Part shown: piece after piece, positions 8,918-21,201 of the stretch
Numbering within the stretch: position 1 is the stretch's first letter
How the letters are laid out: the number at the start of each line of letters is the position of its first letter
Source: Alteromonas indica
Lineage (GTDB): Bacteria; Pseudomonadota; Gammaproteobacteria; Enterobacterales; Alteromonadaceae
Assembly (NCBI GenBank): GCA_003056425.1
Contig: PYVY01000015.1
Location: forward strand, 62,001-126,000
Direction of reading: 5' to 3'
DNA length: 64,000 nt
The notes under the pieces: model-generated
The model's input: only the letters and a program-made list of their open reading frames with translations
What the model was told of the DNA's origin: nothing
The model's database searches: none
Position numbers and translations under genes: made by a program

Positions 8918-9547
8918 GTGACAGGCAATAAAACCGCTTTAGTTCTTGGTGCCACTGGTCTGGTTGGCCGGGCACTGGTGCAACAACTGTTAACAGATGC
9001 GCGGTATGGCGCTGTAATCTGTTTGGTGCGTCGTCCTGTGGCGGCTAACCTGTTTCGCGATCCTGACAGAAAACTACAACCGATGGTGATTGATTACGAT
9101 CAACTGCAGGATTATCAGGGTTATTTTAATGTTAACCATGTGTATTGCTGTTTAGGCACCACCTTAAAACAGGCTGGCAGCCGGGCGGCGTTTCGTAAAG
9201 TTGATTTTGAATACGTACATGTTGCCGCACAACTTAGCCGGGCACAACGGTGCGAGGGCTTCGTGTGGATTTCCAGCGTGGGGGCTAATGCCAAAAGCAA
9301 ACAGTTTTATTTACGGGTTAAAGGCGAATTGGAAAATGCCATCATGCGAATGCCTCAACTTACTCACGCCAGTGCAGTCAGACCATCCCTTTTATTAGGG
9401 GCGCGGGCGTCTTCACGTCCGCTTGAAGAGTTCGGCCAGAAACTGGCCCCGCTGCTACGTAAAGTATTAGTCGGTTCATTGAGTAAATACCGCCCGATTT
9501 ATGCTGGTGAAGTCGCCGCTAAAATGATCACCTTGCAACGGTTTTAG
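8918..9547 (+). CDS. NAD(P)-binding reductase, TIP30/HTATIP2-like
   Basis: Protein of 209 residues of the atypical short-chain dehydrogenase superfamily. The nucleotide loop is LGATGLVGRALV near the N-terminus, with CLGTTLKQAGSRAAFRKVD and ISSVGANAKSKQFYLRVK (YxxxK-like YLRVK) as in TIP30-type proteins. Cytoplasmic, substrate unknown. It starts with GTG; AAGGA lies 8 nt upstream. The next gene, trmN6, starts 3 bp after its stop, so the two share a transcript. Confidence 0.85.
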   Translation: MTGNKTALVLGATGLVGRALVQQLLTDARYGAVICLVRRPVAANLFRDPDRKLQPMVIDYDQLQDYQGYFNVNHVYCCLGTTLKQAGSRAAFRKVDFEYVHVAAQLSRAQRCEGFVWISSVGANAKSKQFYLRVKGELENAIMRMPQLTHASAVRPSLLLGARASSRPLEEFGQKLAPLLRKVLVGSLSKYRPIYAGEVAAKMITLQRF

Positions 9548-9550
9548 TAA

Positions 9551-10279
9551 ATGAAACAAGGATTTCAGTGTAAGCAATTTTTTGTCGGTCATGACCTGTG
9601 CGCCATGAAAGTGGGGACTGACTCATTGGTTCTGGGCAGCTGGGCGCCGGTCACTGGCGGCGGGCGGCACCTTGATATTGGCTGTGGCAGTGGTTTGCTC
9701 AGTTTAATGCTGCGTCAGCGAGCCGGCCCGGGCAGCCGGGTTATTGGAATAGATATAGACGAACCCGCTGTACAGCAGAGCCGCAAAAATGTCGCACAAA
9801 GCCCGTGGCCTGAAGATATTGCGATTATTCATAGCGGCCTTGATGCGTATGTCAGCAGTGAAAAATTCGATAGTATTGTGTGTAACCCCCCTTATTTTGC
9901 TACCAGCGGCGTTGGGGAGCATAGCCACCTGCCACAAACTAAGCAGCGGCAAACCGCGCGCCAACAAACAGCCTTACCGCCGACGGTGCTCTTTACTGCG
10001 GTAGCTGGCTTACTGAACAAGGCGGGACATTTCAGTTGCTTGTACCCGGCAGGGCAGGAAGCACACATTACCGCCGTAGCCGCGCAGTATGGGTTAGCGG
10101 TAAAAGCCCGCCTGGCGCTTAAAAGTACGTTTACAAAGCCTGCCCATGTGATTGCCTTGACCTTCGTTTTCGCCCGCCATAACCGCCTTAGCAGCGAGGA
10201 ATTGAACATTCGCGACGCTCAGAATAAGTACACCGACCACTACAAAGCCCTATGCCAACCGTTTTATCTGGCGTTTTAA
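9551..10279 (+). CDS. trmN6: tRNA1(Val) adenine-37 N6-methyltransferase
   Basis: SAM-dependent methyltransferase of 242 residues. Motif I is DIGCGSGLLSLML, the acidic loop is GIDIDEPAVQQS, and the catalytic NPPY motif is present as CNPPYFATS. The N-terminal FQCKQFFVGHDLCAMKVGTD is typical of the YfiC/TrmN6 group, which methylates A37 of tRNA1(Val). Length matches the family (about 245). It follows the TIP30-like gene by 3 bp. Confidence 0.9.
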   Translation: MKQGFQCKQFFVGHDLCAMKVGTDSLVLGSWAPVTGGGRHLDIGCGSGLLSLMLRQRAGPGSRVIGIDIDEPAVQQSRKNVAQSPWPEDIAIIHSGLDAYVSSEKFDSIVCNPPYFATSGVGEHSHLPQTKQRQTARQQTALPPTVLFTAVAGLLNKAGHFSCLYPAGQEAHITAVAAQYGLAVKARLALKSTFTKPAHVIALTFVFARHNRLSSEELNIRDAQNKYTDHYKALCQPFYLAF

Positions 10280-10508
10280 ACGGGCTGTAGACATTGGCAG
10301 TTAACTAAACGAGCGAGCTGGCGCGGGGCACCATATATGACAGTGCACTAAACCGGCCTGATTACGTATTGTTTTACATGACTGAGATACCTTGATGGTA
10401 ACGTAGGGCGCTATATTGTGCTTTGCCGAGGTAAGATCCGGCGGGTAACTAATCGGCGAGCTCTAACAGCTTGTTTACCGTTATTTTATTATTTATTGCA
10501 GGAATTAT

Positions 10509-11024
10509 ATGCAGCTGGTCGCAGAAGCGTTGGGCGCTATCGCCGTGGTGTTTAATTTTATCGGGTATCGCCAAAATGAGGTTAATCATTATCGGCTTCT
10601 TTCGGCGATAGCATTGTGCAGTGTAAGCCTGCATTTTTTTATGCTGGACGCTATGGCCGCCGGGGTGGGGTGTGCTATGGCCAGTGTAAGGAATATTATC
10701 GCCCTGCGTTATCGCAACAACGCCATCGTGTACTTTTTTGTTGCGCTAAACATTGTATTTTTACTGCTTGAGTGGTTTGTATTACAACACGGCCCGATGA
10801 TTTTTATTGCCTACGCCTCGTCGCTTATCTTTACCATCGGGTCTATTGTAATACAGGATGCGACTAAGATAAGACGATGGTTTGTACTGGCTGAAATACT
10901 AGGGCTCATGTATGCCGTGTCGGTCGGCAGTATATTTGGAACTATTTTTAATATCAGTAATTTAACCAGCATCTTTGTTAAAATGTACCAGGCTGGTGAA
11001 TTGCCGGTATGGCGAAAAGCGTAA
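10509..11024 (+). CDS. YgjV-family inner membrane protein
   Basis: Protein of 171 residues with about five or six hydrophobic helices. The opening AEALGAIAVVFNFIGYRQN and ASVRNIIALRYRN match the Imp-YgjV family. Function is not known. The Shine-Dalgarno AGGAA lies 7 nt before the ATG. It is 116 bp upstream of the small membrane gene that heads the bcs operon, so it is probably a separate unit. Confidence 0.8.
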   Translation: MQLVAEALGAIAVVFNFIGYRQNEVNHYRLLSAIALCSVSLHFFMLDAMAAGVGCAMASVRNIIALRYRNNAIVYFFVALNIVFLLLEWFVLQHGPMIFIAYASSLIFTIGSIVIQDATKIRRWFVLAEILGLMYAVSVGSIFGTIFNISNLTSIFVKMYQAGELPVWRKA

Positions 11025-11140
11025 ACTTTATACCAAAGTATATAAACAGTATTTTATAGCATAACTGGGTATTTGCTGTGCAATTTAACGCCGGGCATTG
11101 ATTTTATACACTCATAGGTCACAGACCTTGAGATGTCGCC

Positions 11141-11626
11141 ATGCAGCCTGATGATACCGCGCTTTTAGCCTTTCGCTATGCCCAGCCGAACATAACCCCC
11201 CTGTTTGGTCGTGAACGAATCCGCCTTCACAATGGCCAAACCAGTGCCTATAGTTTGGAACTGCGCTGGAATTCGCGCTTGCGATTATTACGCGACGCGG
11301 AAAAACAGCTGCACCGCGCACAGCGGTTGCGTGCCGTCGGCTACGCGATTATAGTGGTTTTTGCGTTATTAACCGGGTTTTCGCTTTATGTCGCCCCCGT
11401 CACTGCAGAATGGCTGTTCATTGCGCAGGTCACGTTGTTACTGATGACTATGGGTTTTCTGCCCTTCATATTATTGTTCAGTAAAGAGTGCCGCCGCCAT
11501 AGGGACAAACTCTCACGAAAGTTCTATGAAAGTAATCATGAAGTGGAATACACCGACGACGCGTTGGTTTTGATCAACCGCAGCACTTATACCGCGGTTA
11601 CCCAGGTGTCTCTAACGGAACGCTAA
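11141..11626 (+). CDS. small membrane protein coupled to bcsA, unknown function
   Basis: I do not recognise this 161-residue protein. It has a cytoplasmic-looking, charged N-terminal part (residues 1-65), two membrane helices (about 66-88 and 94-112, VGYAIIVVFALLTGFSLYV and FIAQVTLLLMTMGFLPFIL), and a charged C-terminal tail. The stop is separated from the bcsA TTG start by a single base, so translation of bcsA is likely coupled to it. Position suggests a role in assembly or control of the cellulose synthase complex. It is not similar in any way I can see to BcsE, BcsF, BcsG, BcsQ or BcsD. A short hairpin (AGGTC, 3-nt loop, GACCT at 11116-11128) precedes the start. Confidence 0.7.
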   Translation: MQPDDTALLAFRYAQPNITPLFGRERIRLHNGQTSAYSLELRWNSRLRLLRDAEKQLHRAQRLRAVGYAIIVVFALLTGFSLYVAPVTAEWLFIAQVTLLLMTMGFLPFILLFSKECRRHRDKLSRKFYESNHEVEYTDDALVLINRSTYTAVTQVSLTER

Positions 11627-11627
11627 T

Positions 11628-13835
11628 TTGAATAATACTCGCCCCACAAAACGTTGGTTTTTAGGGTACAGCGGCTTCTTTCTCCTGTGCCTGTGTGTTT
11701 TGGGGGCAGTACTGGCGGCGCCAATGGATGCATTCGCCCAGTTGGTTGTTGCATTTACCATCCTTGCCGTTATTCATTTCGCCAGTAATGAGTCCACTTT
11801 TTTCCATCAATACCGGCTTTATTTTCGGGTTTTAGCTGTCCTGCTGGGGCTGGCGCTGACTGTGCGCTACATACTGTGGCGCGGCTTCTTCACCCTTAAT
11901 GCAGTAGAATGGTGGTCGCTGGCAGCTGCATGGGTACTTTATCTGGCCGAGGTGTATGCGTCGATAACCCATATTATCAGCTGTATTGTAAATATTTATC
12001 CTCTTAGCCGACCCGAACGGGATTTGACCGGCTATACCTGTGCTGAATTGCCCAGCGTGGATGTGTTTGTGCCCACCTATAACGAAGATGCCGATATACT
12101 TGAGGTCACGCTACGTGCGGCATTGCAGCTTCATTACCCCGAACACAAATTGCACATTCACTTGCTGGATGATGGTGGTACACGGCAAAAACAGCACCAG
12201 GCTAATGCCCTGGCAGCGCGCAAGGCCAGGGTGCGTCAGCAAACCTTACAAGCTTTGTGCCGGCAACTTGGCGTGCGCTACCATACCCGCGATGAAAACG
12301 TAAATGCCAAAGCTGGCAATATCAACAGCGCACTGCCGCACACCTTCAGCGATCTGATTGTCATTTTAGATGCAGACCATGTCCCCACGGCAGATTTTTT
12401 AGAACGCACCGTGCCATGGTTAATCGATAATGAAAAAGTGTTTCTGGTTCAAACGCCGCATTTCATGGCGAACCCTGATCCGGTGGAGCGTAATTACTTT
12501 TCGGCCTTCACCCGTATGCCATCCGAAAACGATATGTTCTATGGGACCATTCAAAAAGGTCTGGATTTCTGGAATGCTTCTTTCTTCTGTGGATCGGCGG
12601 CGGTGCTGCGACGGGTGCATTTAGAACGGGTCAATGGTCTGTCGGGCGACTCCGTTACCGAAGATGCCGAAACTGCCTATGACCTTCATGCCATGGGTTA
12701 TGAGTCGGTTTATGTGAACCGGCCAATGGTCAGTGGGCTGGCCCCCGAAACGCTCGATGCCTTTGTTACGCAGCGTATGCGCTGGGCGCAGGGCATGACG
12801 CAAATTTTACTGCTTAAAAAACCCTACCGGGGAGCGGGGCTAAATTGGGCTCAGCGGCTGGGCTATCTAAGTTCAATACTGTTTTGGCTGTTCCCCTTTG
12901 CCAGAATAATTTTTCTGTTGATGCCATTGACCTACCTGTTGTTCGATTTACAGATTTACCATGCATCACTACAGGAAATTTTGGCTTATACCGTGCCGCA
13001 CGTCATTGCCACCTACCAGCTTTCAACACTGTTATTCGGCCGCACCCGATGGCCGCTAGTTTCTGAGTTGTATGAGATTTTACAATGTACTTTTACGCTA
13101 AAGGCGTTGCTGAAGGTGTTCAGGAACCCACGCGCGCCGTCCTTTGTAGTAACCCCCAAAGGTGAGAGTCTGGTACGAGAGTATATCTCGCCCCTGGCCG
13201 GCATATTCTATGGTCTAATTGCTGTAGTGATATTAGGCCTTATAGTAGGCCTTCACAAAATGGTGTCAGAGCCACTTACCCGCGATTTAACGGTTATCGT
13301 GTTGTTATGGAATACGTTTAATCTATTATTGCTATTTAGCGTGTTGAGTGTGCTGATAGAGCAGCGCCAGGTAAGAGGGCAGGCGCGGTTGCCTGCGCAT
13401 GATGAAGTCACCTTACAGGACCCGGCGGGGCGTGCCTGGGTAGGCAGTATGCTGGACTTGTCCCTCGGCGGGGGAAAAGCAAAAATTTATGCCCGCCAGC
13501 AATCGTTGCCGGGCCAGGTAAAGCTTATAGGCTGGTGTCGCTCACTAGGCCGAAATGTCAGTATACCCTGTTGGGTTTTATTCCATGATCCGGTCACCGG
13601 GGTTGTACGCTTCAGCTTTGATCGGACCAGTGATGCGGTGTGGGATGATGTCGTGGCCTATACTATGGGCGATAGTCGGCGTTGGAAAAGTTTTCAGCGA
13701 CGCCGCACACGGCCCATCTCCTATTGGTATGGCATGCGCCATGTCCTGAAGGTTAGTTTCAGACCCGTGCTACAGCATATGGCTATGCAAATCAAAGAAT
13801 TGTGGCAGCAGTGGGTGATAACGAAGGGAAAATAA
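11628..13835 (+). CDS. bcsA: cellulose synthase catalytic subunit
   Basis: Inner-membrane GT2 glycosyltransferase of 735 residues that polymerises UDP-glucose into beta-1,4-glucan and threads it out. The GT2 signature is complete: FVPTYNED, LDDGGT, the DxD as ILDADHV, FFCGSAAVLRR, the TED motif SVTEDAET, and QRMRWAQGM (QxxRW). N- and C-terminal membrane helices flank the domain. The C-terminal PilZ domain has RGQAR (RxxxR) and DLSLGG (DxSxxG), so it should bind c-di-GMP and be activated by it. The start is TTG, one base after the previous stop. It is shorter than the 872-residue enterobacterial form and close to the Rhodobacter form. The bcsB ATG follows the stop by 1 nt. Confidence 0.96.
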   Translation: MNNTRPTKRWFLGYSGFFLLCLCVLGAVLAAPMDAFAQLVVAFTILAVIHFASNESTFFHQYRLYFRVLAVLLGLALTVRYILWRGFFTLNAVEWWSLAAAWVLYLAEVYASITHIISCIVNIYPLSRPERDLTGYTCAELPSVDVFVPTYNEDADILEVTLRAALQLHYPEHKLHIHLLDDGGTRQKQHQANALAARKARVRQQTLQALCRQLGVRYHTRDENVNAKAGNINSALPHTFSDLIVILDADHVPTADFLERTVPWLIDNEKVFLVQTPHFMANPDPVERNYFSAFTRMPSENDMFYGTIQKGLDFWNASFFCGSAAVLRRVHLERVNGLSGDSVTEDAETAYDLHAMGYESVYVNRPMVSGLAPETLDAFVTQRMRWAQGMTQILLLKKPYRGAGLNWAQRLGYLSSILFWLFPFARIIFLLMPLTYLLFDLQIYHASLQEILAYTVPHVIATYQLSTLLFGRTRWPLVSELYEILQCTFTLKALLKVFRNPRAPSFVVTPKGESLVREYISPLAGIFYGLIAVVILGLIVGLHKMVSEPLTRDLTVIVLLWNTFNLLLLFSVLSVLIEQRQVRGQARLPAHDEVTLQDPAGRAWVGSMLDLSLGGGKAKIYARQQSLPGQVKLIGWCRSLGRNVSIPCWVLFHDPVTGVVRFSFDRTSDAVWDDVVAYTMGDSRRWKSFQRRRTRPISYWYGMRHVLKVSFRPVLQHMAMQIKELWQQWVITKGK

Positions 13836-13836
13836 T

Positions 13837-16110
13837 ATGCAATATACTATCGGGGTGCTGCTGGCGGGGATCATATTTTGTCTGAGCGCACACGCAGGTA
13901 ATGTAACAGAAAGAAAGCTCTCTGATTATTCTACCGAAGACCCGGTTTTACGGCTCGAAGGCAAACGTGCTGATAAAACATTGTCTATACCTCTGGCTGG
14001 CCGGCAACAGGTCGTAGCCTCTCAGATAACCCTGTCATTGGTGAGCTCTGCCGCGCTGATTGCGAAACGCTCTATTTTGAACGTCCGTTTCAACAATGCC
14101 ACAATAGGGCAGATTCAGTTTGATCCCCAACGCACCCGTTCTACGTCCACCGTTAGGGTGCCAGCGGAATTATGGCGGCCGGGTTTTAATAATCTTACTT
14201 TAGCGGTAAGCCAACACTATGCCAATCAATGTGTTGATGGGAACGCGCCGGAATTATGGAGCGAAATTCATCTGCATGACTCAATATTATCCATTGAAAC
14301 TGAGCCGGCTACGGCGGCCTTGTCGCTAAGAGCCTTATCCGGTTGGTTTGCCCCGGGCATCGGCGGACAGCGGGAGGTAAATATTGTGACCCCCCGCGAA
14401 AGTAACTCACTCATCACCCAGCAAACGCTGCCACTGATAGCCCAGGCGTTGGCACTGCGTAATCAGTATGTGCCTTTACAGGTAACCCATACTTCAGTTA
14501 CCCCCCAAACCCCCTTGCCAGCCCTGCCGGGAGAAGCGCAGTGGAACGACACGCTAACCCAGCAATATTACAACAGCAGTTGGTACACTCAATTCAGCGC
14601 AACCCAGCCACTGCATGTGCTGGCAGGTACCAAAGAAGACCTGGCGCCGTATCTTAGTGGTGCCACTCAGGCGAAAATCACCGGCGCGTATATTGGGGTT
14701 GAAGCGACCCCTGAGGTTACTGTGAACAATCAGCAGTTAGTCGCTGCCGGTATACGGCTGGTGGTATCCGGGCGCGATTCTGATGAGGTGCGCCGCGCGG
14801 CGCTTACGCTTGCGTTAATGGATGATGAGTTAAATCCCGATGCCGATATTGTGGTGCAGCGTACGGCTACCGAACAACCTTTCTCGGCAGTCGCTGCTCA
14901 TGTATTACGGCCCGACAATACCTATAGTTTTGCGCAAATGGGCCAGGATAATATCGTGTTTCGTGGCGAAGACAGTTTTACCCAACAGATAGCATTGTTG
15001 CTGCCCGCCGACTTTTATGTACCGGAAAGTGCCAGTGTCAGGCTGAACCTTGATTTTGGCTATGGCGCTGCGCTGGGCCCCGGCTCAATGATGAATATTT
15101 TGATTAATGATGAGTTGGTCCATGGCCGGCCGTTGGATAACGTAAACGGGGAGTCTTATCGTCGCTATCAGCTTACAATACCGGCCAGGCATTTGCAGGG
15201 CGGGCTTAACTTACTTGAGTTTGTGGTTAATATGCGCGCGCCGCTGACCGGCCAGCCGTGTGATGATGTAGGCGGTAAACACATGGTATTTCAGGTCAGA
15301 AATACCTCTACAATTGACTTACCTGACGCGGGCAATGTTGCTACCCAGCCCAGCTTGGCATTGTTTCGCGATACTGGTTTTCCCTTTGCACGCTACCAGC
15401 AAAGCCATCCTGCCAGCGTGTATCTGAGCTCGCCTGAACTGACCGGGGCGGGGCTTACCCTGTTAGGTAAGTTGGCTCAAACAGCCGGAACCGTACTGCC
15501 TGATTTAACCCTGCAGGCGGGGATACCTAAGCAATTAACCGACAATGCGGTGGTATTGGCCACGCCCGAAACAATGCCAGACGATTTTCTGAGCCATTAT
15601 GAAGCTTCGTTGGCCAGTACCAAGCAGTGGCCATACCGTTTACAAAATGAACTGCACAATCGAATTCATAAGCTTACCGATAACCGCCGTCATGATCCGT
15701 TGAAAATTAGTGGGGTGACTAACCAGCAAAGCAGCCTGGGTGATATGGCCGTATTACTGGCGCGTAAAAATCCCCTTGCGCAAAGTACGGGTAATTTGTA
15801 TTTAATCGCAGCGCAAACCCCGGCCCAGCTTACCGAACGCATGAATGATTTGGTGAGTCTGGGGCTGTGGGGGCAATTGGCGGGTGATTTCTTTAGCTGG
15901 GAAGATTCTGCTCAGCCGCTGATTGCCATGCAGGTGGCCCCGCAGTTTGAATTGGGTGAGGCTGATAACCGTTTATTGTCGCTGCGCTTGTGGCTGTCGA
16001 ATAACCCCTGGTATTGGCTATTGGGGCTGGCCTTCCTGATTGTATTATGTACCTGGCTGGCGGTGATGTTATTAAAACGCCGCAATCAGGCGGTGACGGA
16101 AGATTGGTAA
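13837..16110 (+). CDS. bcsB: cellulose synthase periplasmic subunit
   Basis: Protein of 757 residues: signal peptide (FCLSAHAG), a large periplasmic region of carbohydrate-binding and ferredoxin-like repeats, and a single C-terminal membrane helix (WYWLLGLAFLIVLCTWLAVM) that packs on BcsA. Family landmarks are ANQCVDGNAPELW, GYGAALGPGSMM and APLTGQPCDDVGG. It guides the emerging glucan through the periplasm and is required for BcsA activity. The stop overlaps the bcsZ start (TAATG), and the bcsA stop is 1 nt upstream. Confidence 0.94.
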   Translation: MQYTIGVLLAGIIFCLSAHAGNVTERKLSDYSTEDPVLRLEGKRADKTLSIPLAGRQQVVASQITLSLVSSAALIAKRSILNVRFNNATIGQIQFDPQRTRSTSTVRVPAELWRPGFNNLTLAVSQHYANQCVDGNAPELWSEIHLHDSILSIETEPATAALSLRALSGWFAPGIGGQREVNIVTPRESNSLITQQTLPLIAQALALRNQYVPLQVTHTSVTPQTPLPALPGEAQWNDTLTQQYYNSSWYTQFSATQPLHVLAGTKEDLAPYLSGATQAKITGAYIGVEATPEVTVNNQQLVAAGIRLVVSGRDSDEVRRAALTLALMDDELNPDADIVVQRTATEQPFSAVAAHVLRPDNTYSFAQMGQDNIVFRGEDSFTQQIALLLPADFYVPESASVRLNLDFGYGAALGPGSMMNILINDELVHGRPLDNVNGESYRRYQLTIPARHLQGGLNLLEFVVNMRAPLTGQPCDDVGGKHMVFQVRNTSTIDLPDAGNVATQPSLALFRDTGFPFARYQQSHPASVYLSSPELTGAGLTLLGKLAQTAGTVLPDLTLQAGIPKQLTDNAVVLATPETMPDDFLSHYEASLASTKQWPYRLQNELHNRIHKLTDNRRHDPLKISGVTNQQSSLGDMAVLLARKNPLAQSTGNLYLIAAQTPAQLTERMNDLVSLGLWGQLAGDFFSWEDSAQPLIAMQVAPQFELGEADNRLLSLRLWLSNNPWYWLLGLAFLIVLCTWLAVMLLKRRNQAVTEDW

Positions 16111-17134
16111 TGAATAGTGTAAAAGCCATGTTAGTAATGATTGGCTGCTGTGCGCTGGTGGCCTGTAACAAGCGCACCGATACCCCTTTTGCGCAAGACT
16201 GGCAGCGTTACGCTGAAAAGTTCTACAGCGAAGGCCGGATTATCGATACCGGTAATGACAATGTTTCGCACAGCGAAGGACAGGGCTATGCGATGCTATT
16301 TGCCGCTGCGGCCGGTGACAAAGTCCGTTTTGATGAGCTTTGGCAATGGACCAGTCAAACTCTGCAGCGACAAGATGGTCTGTTCAGCTGGCGTTACCGG
16401 CCTTGCCCACAGCAAAGTACAGCCTGCGTGGATGACCCCAATAATGCCAGTGATGGCGATATTCTTATTGCCTGGGCTTTATTGCGAGCCAGCAAGGTAT
16501 GGCGTAGCCCGACCTATAAACAGCAGGCGATGACCATTTTATCGGTAATAGAAAACAAGCTTATTGTAGAGCGCCAAGGCCGTACGCTACTGTTACCCGC
16601 CGAGCAGGGTTTTGTTGAAGACGAGGCGATCCAGTTGAACCTGTCTTATTGGATATTTCCTGCATTTGCTGACTTTCATGAGGCGACGGGGGCGGCAGTA
16701 TGGCAACAGCTCAACAAAACCGGAATGGCTTTGCTGGCGCAGGTGGCGGAACGTAACCCGGGCTTACCCGGCGATTGGATGTGGTTAAAACAGGGACAAT
16801 TGAGTGTGACCGGGGCGGTGAATACGGTGTATGGATTTAATGCCTGCCGTATACCGCTGCACCTGGTATGGCAAGATCCAACCCGCGCCGCCTTGCTGAA
16901 ACCCTACAAAACGTTTTGGCAAACCCAGCAAGTGGTGCCAGCCACGCTTAACCTGGCTACCGGCGACGAAGCGGGTTATCGGTGGACCAATGGGATGCGA
17001 GCAATCGCTGAGGTGGTTAAATATCGCAGTGGCGATACCTCGCATAAGCCCCAACTTAACCTGGATGATGACGAAGATTATTTTTCTTCCAGCCTGATAA
17101 TGCTTAGCCAATTGAGCTTGCAGGATAACCGGTA

Positions 17135-17135
<1 letters not shown>
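16110..17135 (+). CDS. bcsZ: GH8 endoglucanase of the cellulose operon, predicted lipoprotein
   Basis: The chosen ATG at 16110 overlaps the bcsB stop and gives 341 residues; a longer in-frame opening from 16014 lies within bcsB and is not used. GH8 features are the acid in HSEGQGYAM, DPNNASDGDILIAWALL, and VYGFNACRIPLHLVW. The enzyme trims beta-1,4-glucan in the periplasm and is needed for good cellulose export. The N-terminus MIGCCALVACNKRTD has a convincing lipobox (LVAC) with Asn at +2, so the protein is probably an outer-membrane lipoprotein, unlike the soluble periplasmic BcsZ of enterobacteria. The stop overlaps the next ATG (TAATG). Confidence 0.92.
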
Positions 17136-19456
<2,321 letters not shown>

Positions 19457-19477
<21 letters not shown>

Positions 19478-20479
19478 AGAGCGTCGGCGCAGGCCTAATA
19501 CGGCTAGCAAGCCTAACGCCACCGTCAAGGTTGCCGGTTCACTGATATCGGCAATATCGCCAAACTGATAGTTATTTATCTGCCCGGTTTGCTCGCCTTC
19601 AGGAGAAAATAAATTCTTTACAATCAGGTTGCCATCAATGTGCCCATTGAAGAATGATGTATCAGCCAATGGCGCCAGAATACTGCCTTTAAAACCAATC
19701 CCATGTAACGATAAATCCGTGGCATCGACAAAGTTAAACAATAGATTGTTAGCATAGCTGCCATCATGTCTGCCAGCCGCGCCATCTTCCGGTCGGTTAT
19801 CCGGGAATTTGCTACCGTCAGCTAAATGAAATCCTGTATTAAATAACTCTACTGACTCGCCGTACACATTAATAATGTTATAGCTGGTTTGCGGAACATC
19901 AATAAATATCCCTTTGCCTGATGCTGATAATGTGGCCGCATCGATAGAGAATATGTTAATTTCCTGATCACCTGCCAGTGTCAGGTTCCATATCGACGAA
20001 CTATCACCATCAACAATAACGGGGGCAGTAGCGCCATAGCTACCCCACAGCGACGATTTATACATAAGTTCGTCATTGGTGCTGGCGAAATCAAAACTGC
20101 TGTCCTGATAAAACTGATGGGTATTATGATAAGCATCGGTGCCATACAGGCCCACACTGGCATCAATATCTATATTGCCGGCGGCCACTGCATCTCCATG
20201 ATAGATACGGGCATTGCGCATACTAACATCACCGCCGACTGTCACTACAGGATGCTGGTTGTCGCTGGCTAACTGTAACCCCAGGCCATAATTATTCAGG
20301 GTTAAATCGCCACCCACCGCTAACCGACCTTCTACATCGGATGCGTTGCCTTGCATATTTTCCAATACATAAGCATTAAAGTTGGCGGCCTGGCCTAGGT
20401 AAAAGGGCGCACTAACAACCGGTAAAGACACCATGCAGGCTGCGATTACGGTAACAATCCGTTGGTTTATGAGTTTCAT
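19457..20479 (-). CDS. choice-of-anchor A protein with PEP-CTERM-like sorting tail
   Basis: Secreted protein of 340 residues; the ATG at 20479 is preferred over an upstream in-frame start because GGGAGAG stands before it and the signal peptide (VIAACMVSLPVVSAPF) then begins properly. The body is the choice-of-anchor A domain: FNAYVLENMQGNASDVEGRL, AVGGDLTL and FKGSILAPLADTSFFNGHI. The C-terminus is a sorting signal: SEPATL, a hydrophobic helix TVALGLLAVLGL, then RRRSLKR, as in PEP-CTERM proteins that exosortase processes. Such proteins are usually matrix or surface proteins of exopolysaccharide producers. It converges on bcsC with a 21-bp overlap, so expression of the two may interfere. No exosortase gene lies in this window. 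Confidence 0.8.
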
Positions 20480-20593
20480 AACTGCTCTCCCTCCCGTCGT
20501 GCCTGGCAACCATTACTAAGCAAATCAAAGAAAACGGGAACTGCATCTGGTTGAATTTTAATCTCTAAGAGGCAAAAAATCCACTTCACAAAC

Positions 20594-20621
20594 AAAAAAC
20601 GCAGCCAGAAGGCTGCGTTTT
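20594..20621. terminator. bidirectional rho-independent terminator
   Basis: An 11-bp stem AAAACGCAGCC (20596-20606) and GGCTGCGTTTT (20611-20621) with an AGAA loop. Read on the minus strand it ends exbD with a run of six T. Confidence 0.85.
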
Positions 20622-20649
20622 GTCATATCTAAAAAGGTTCAGCTTATGC

Positions 20650-21057
20650 TTAGCCTTTTTTCACCAATACAGACACTTTGTCTATACCCGCTATTTTAAC
20701 CTGGTTCATTACTTCAACTACTACACCTTCTTCTGTATTTTCATCAGCTTGAATGGCAGCGGTGTCGGTGTTGTTTTCAGCCAGATAAGTTTGCGCATTC
20801 GCCACAACTCGACGGATATCGACCTCACGGCCACCCATCATAATTGTGCCGGTTTCGTCTATACGGATAGAAAGCGCTTTTGAAGGCTGGTTGTTGTTTG
20901 ACTGATTGTCTTCAGGGCGGCTAACGTCAAGGCTTTTTTCTTTAACGAAAGACGTGGTAACAATGAAGAAGATCAACATGATGAACACAATGTCCAACAT
21001 GGGAGTCATGTCAACCTGAGCCTCGTCCTCAGCAGATGTATGCTTTTTTCTTTTCAT
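20650..21057 (-). CDS. exbD: ExbD/TolR-family biopolymer transport protein
   Basis: Protein of 135 residues with a short cytoplasmic tail, one membrane helix (MLDIVFIMLIFFIVTTSFV) preceded by the family motif VDMTPMLD with the proton-channel Asp, and a periplasmic domain. ExbD works with ExbB and TonB to pass proton-motive force to outer-membrane receptors. Here no exbB or tonB is adjacent: the upstream gene is CLCA_X, 144 bp away, and the downstream side is a terminator. It is therefore an orphan copy, or a paralogue serving an ExbB encoded elsewhere. TolR is the alternative, but it normally lies with tolQ and tolA. Confidence 0.88.
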   Translation of the reverse strand: MKRKKHTSAEDEAQVDMTPMLDIVFIMLIFFIVTTSFVKEKSLDVSRPEDNQSNNNQPSKALSIRIDETGTIMMGGREVDIRRVVANAQTYLAENNTDTAAIQADENTEEGVVVEVMNQVKIAGIDKVSVLVKKG

Positions 21058-21201
21058 CTTGTATTCTTTCTTCTCTAAAGTTCTAGCGCATTAGTATACT
21101 GGTTGTAATAAAAATATATAGTTTTTTAATCAACCAGTGTGCGCCGGTTTAACACGTGTTGTCGGCCACAAAGGCCAGGCTGCGCGCCTCTACGATACGG
21201 T

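Noticed and set aside
16014..16109. Upstream start of the GH8 gene
   Set aside because: It lies in bcsB; the ATG at 16110 overlaps the bcsB stop and gives a clean lipoprotein signal.
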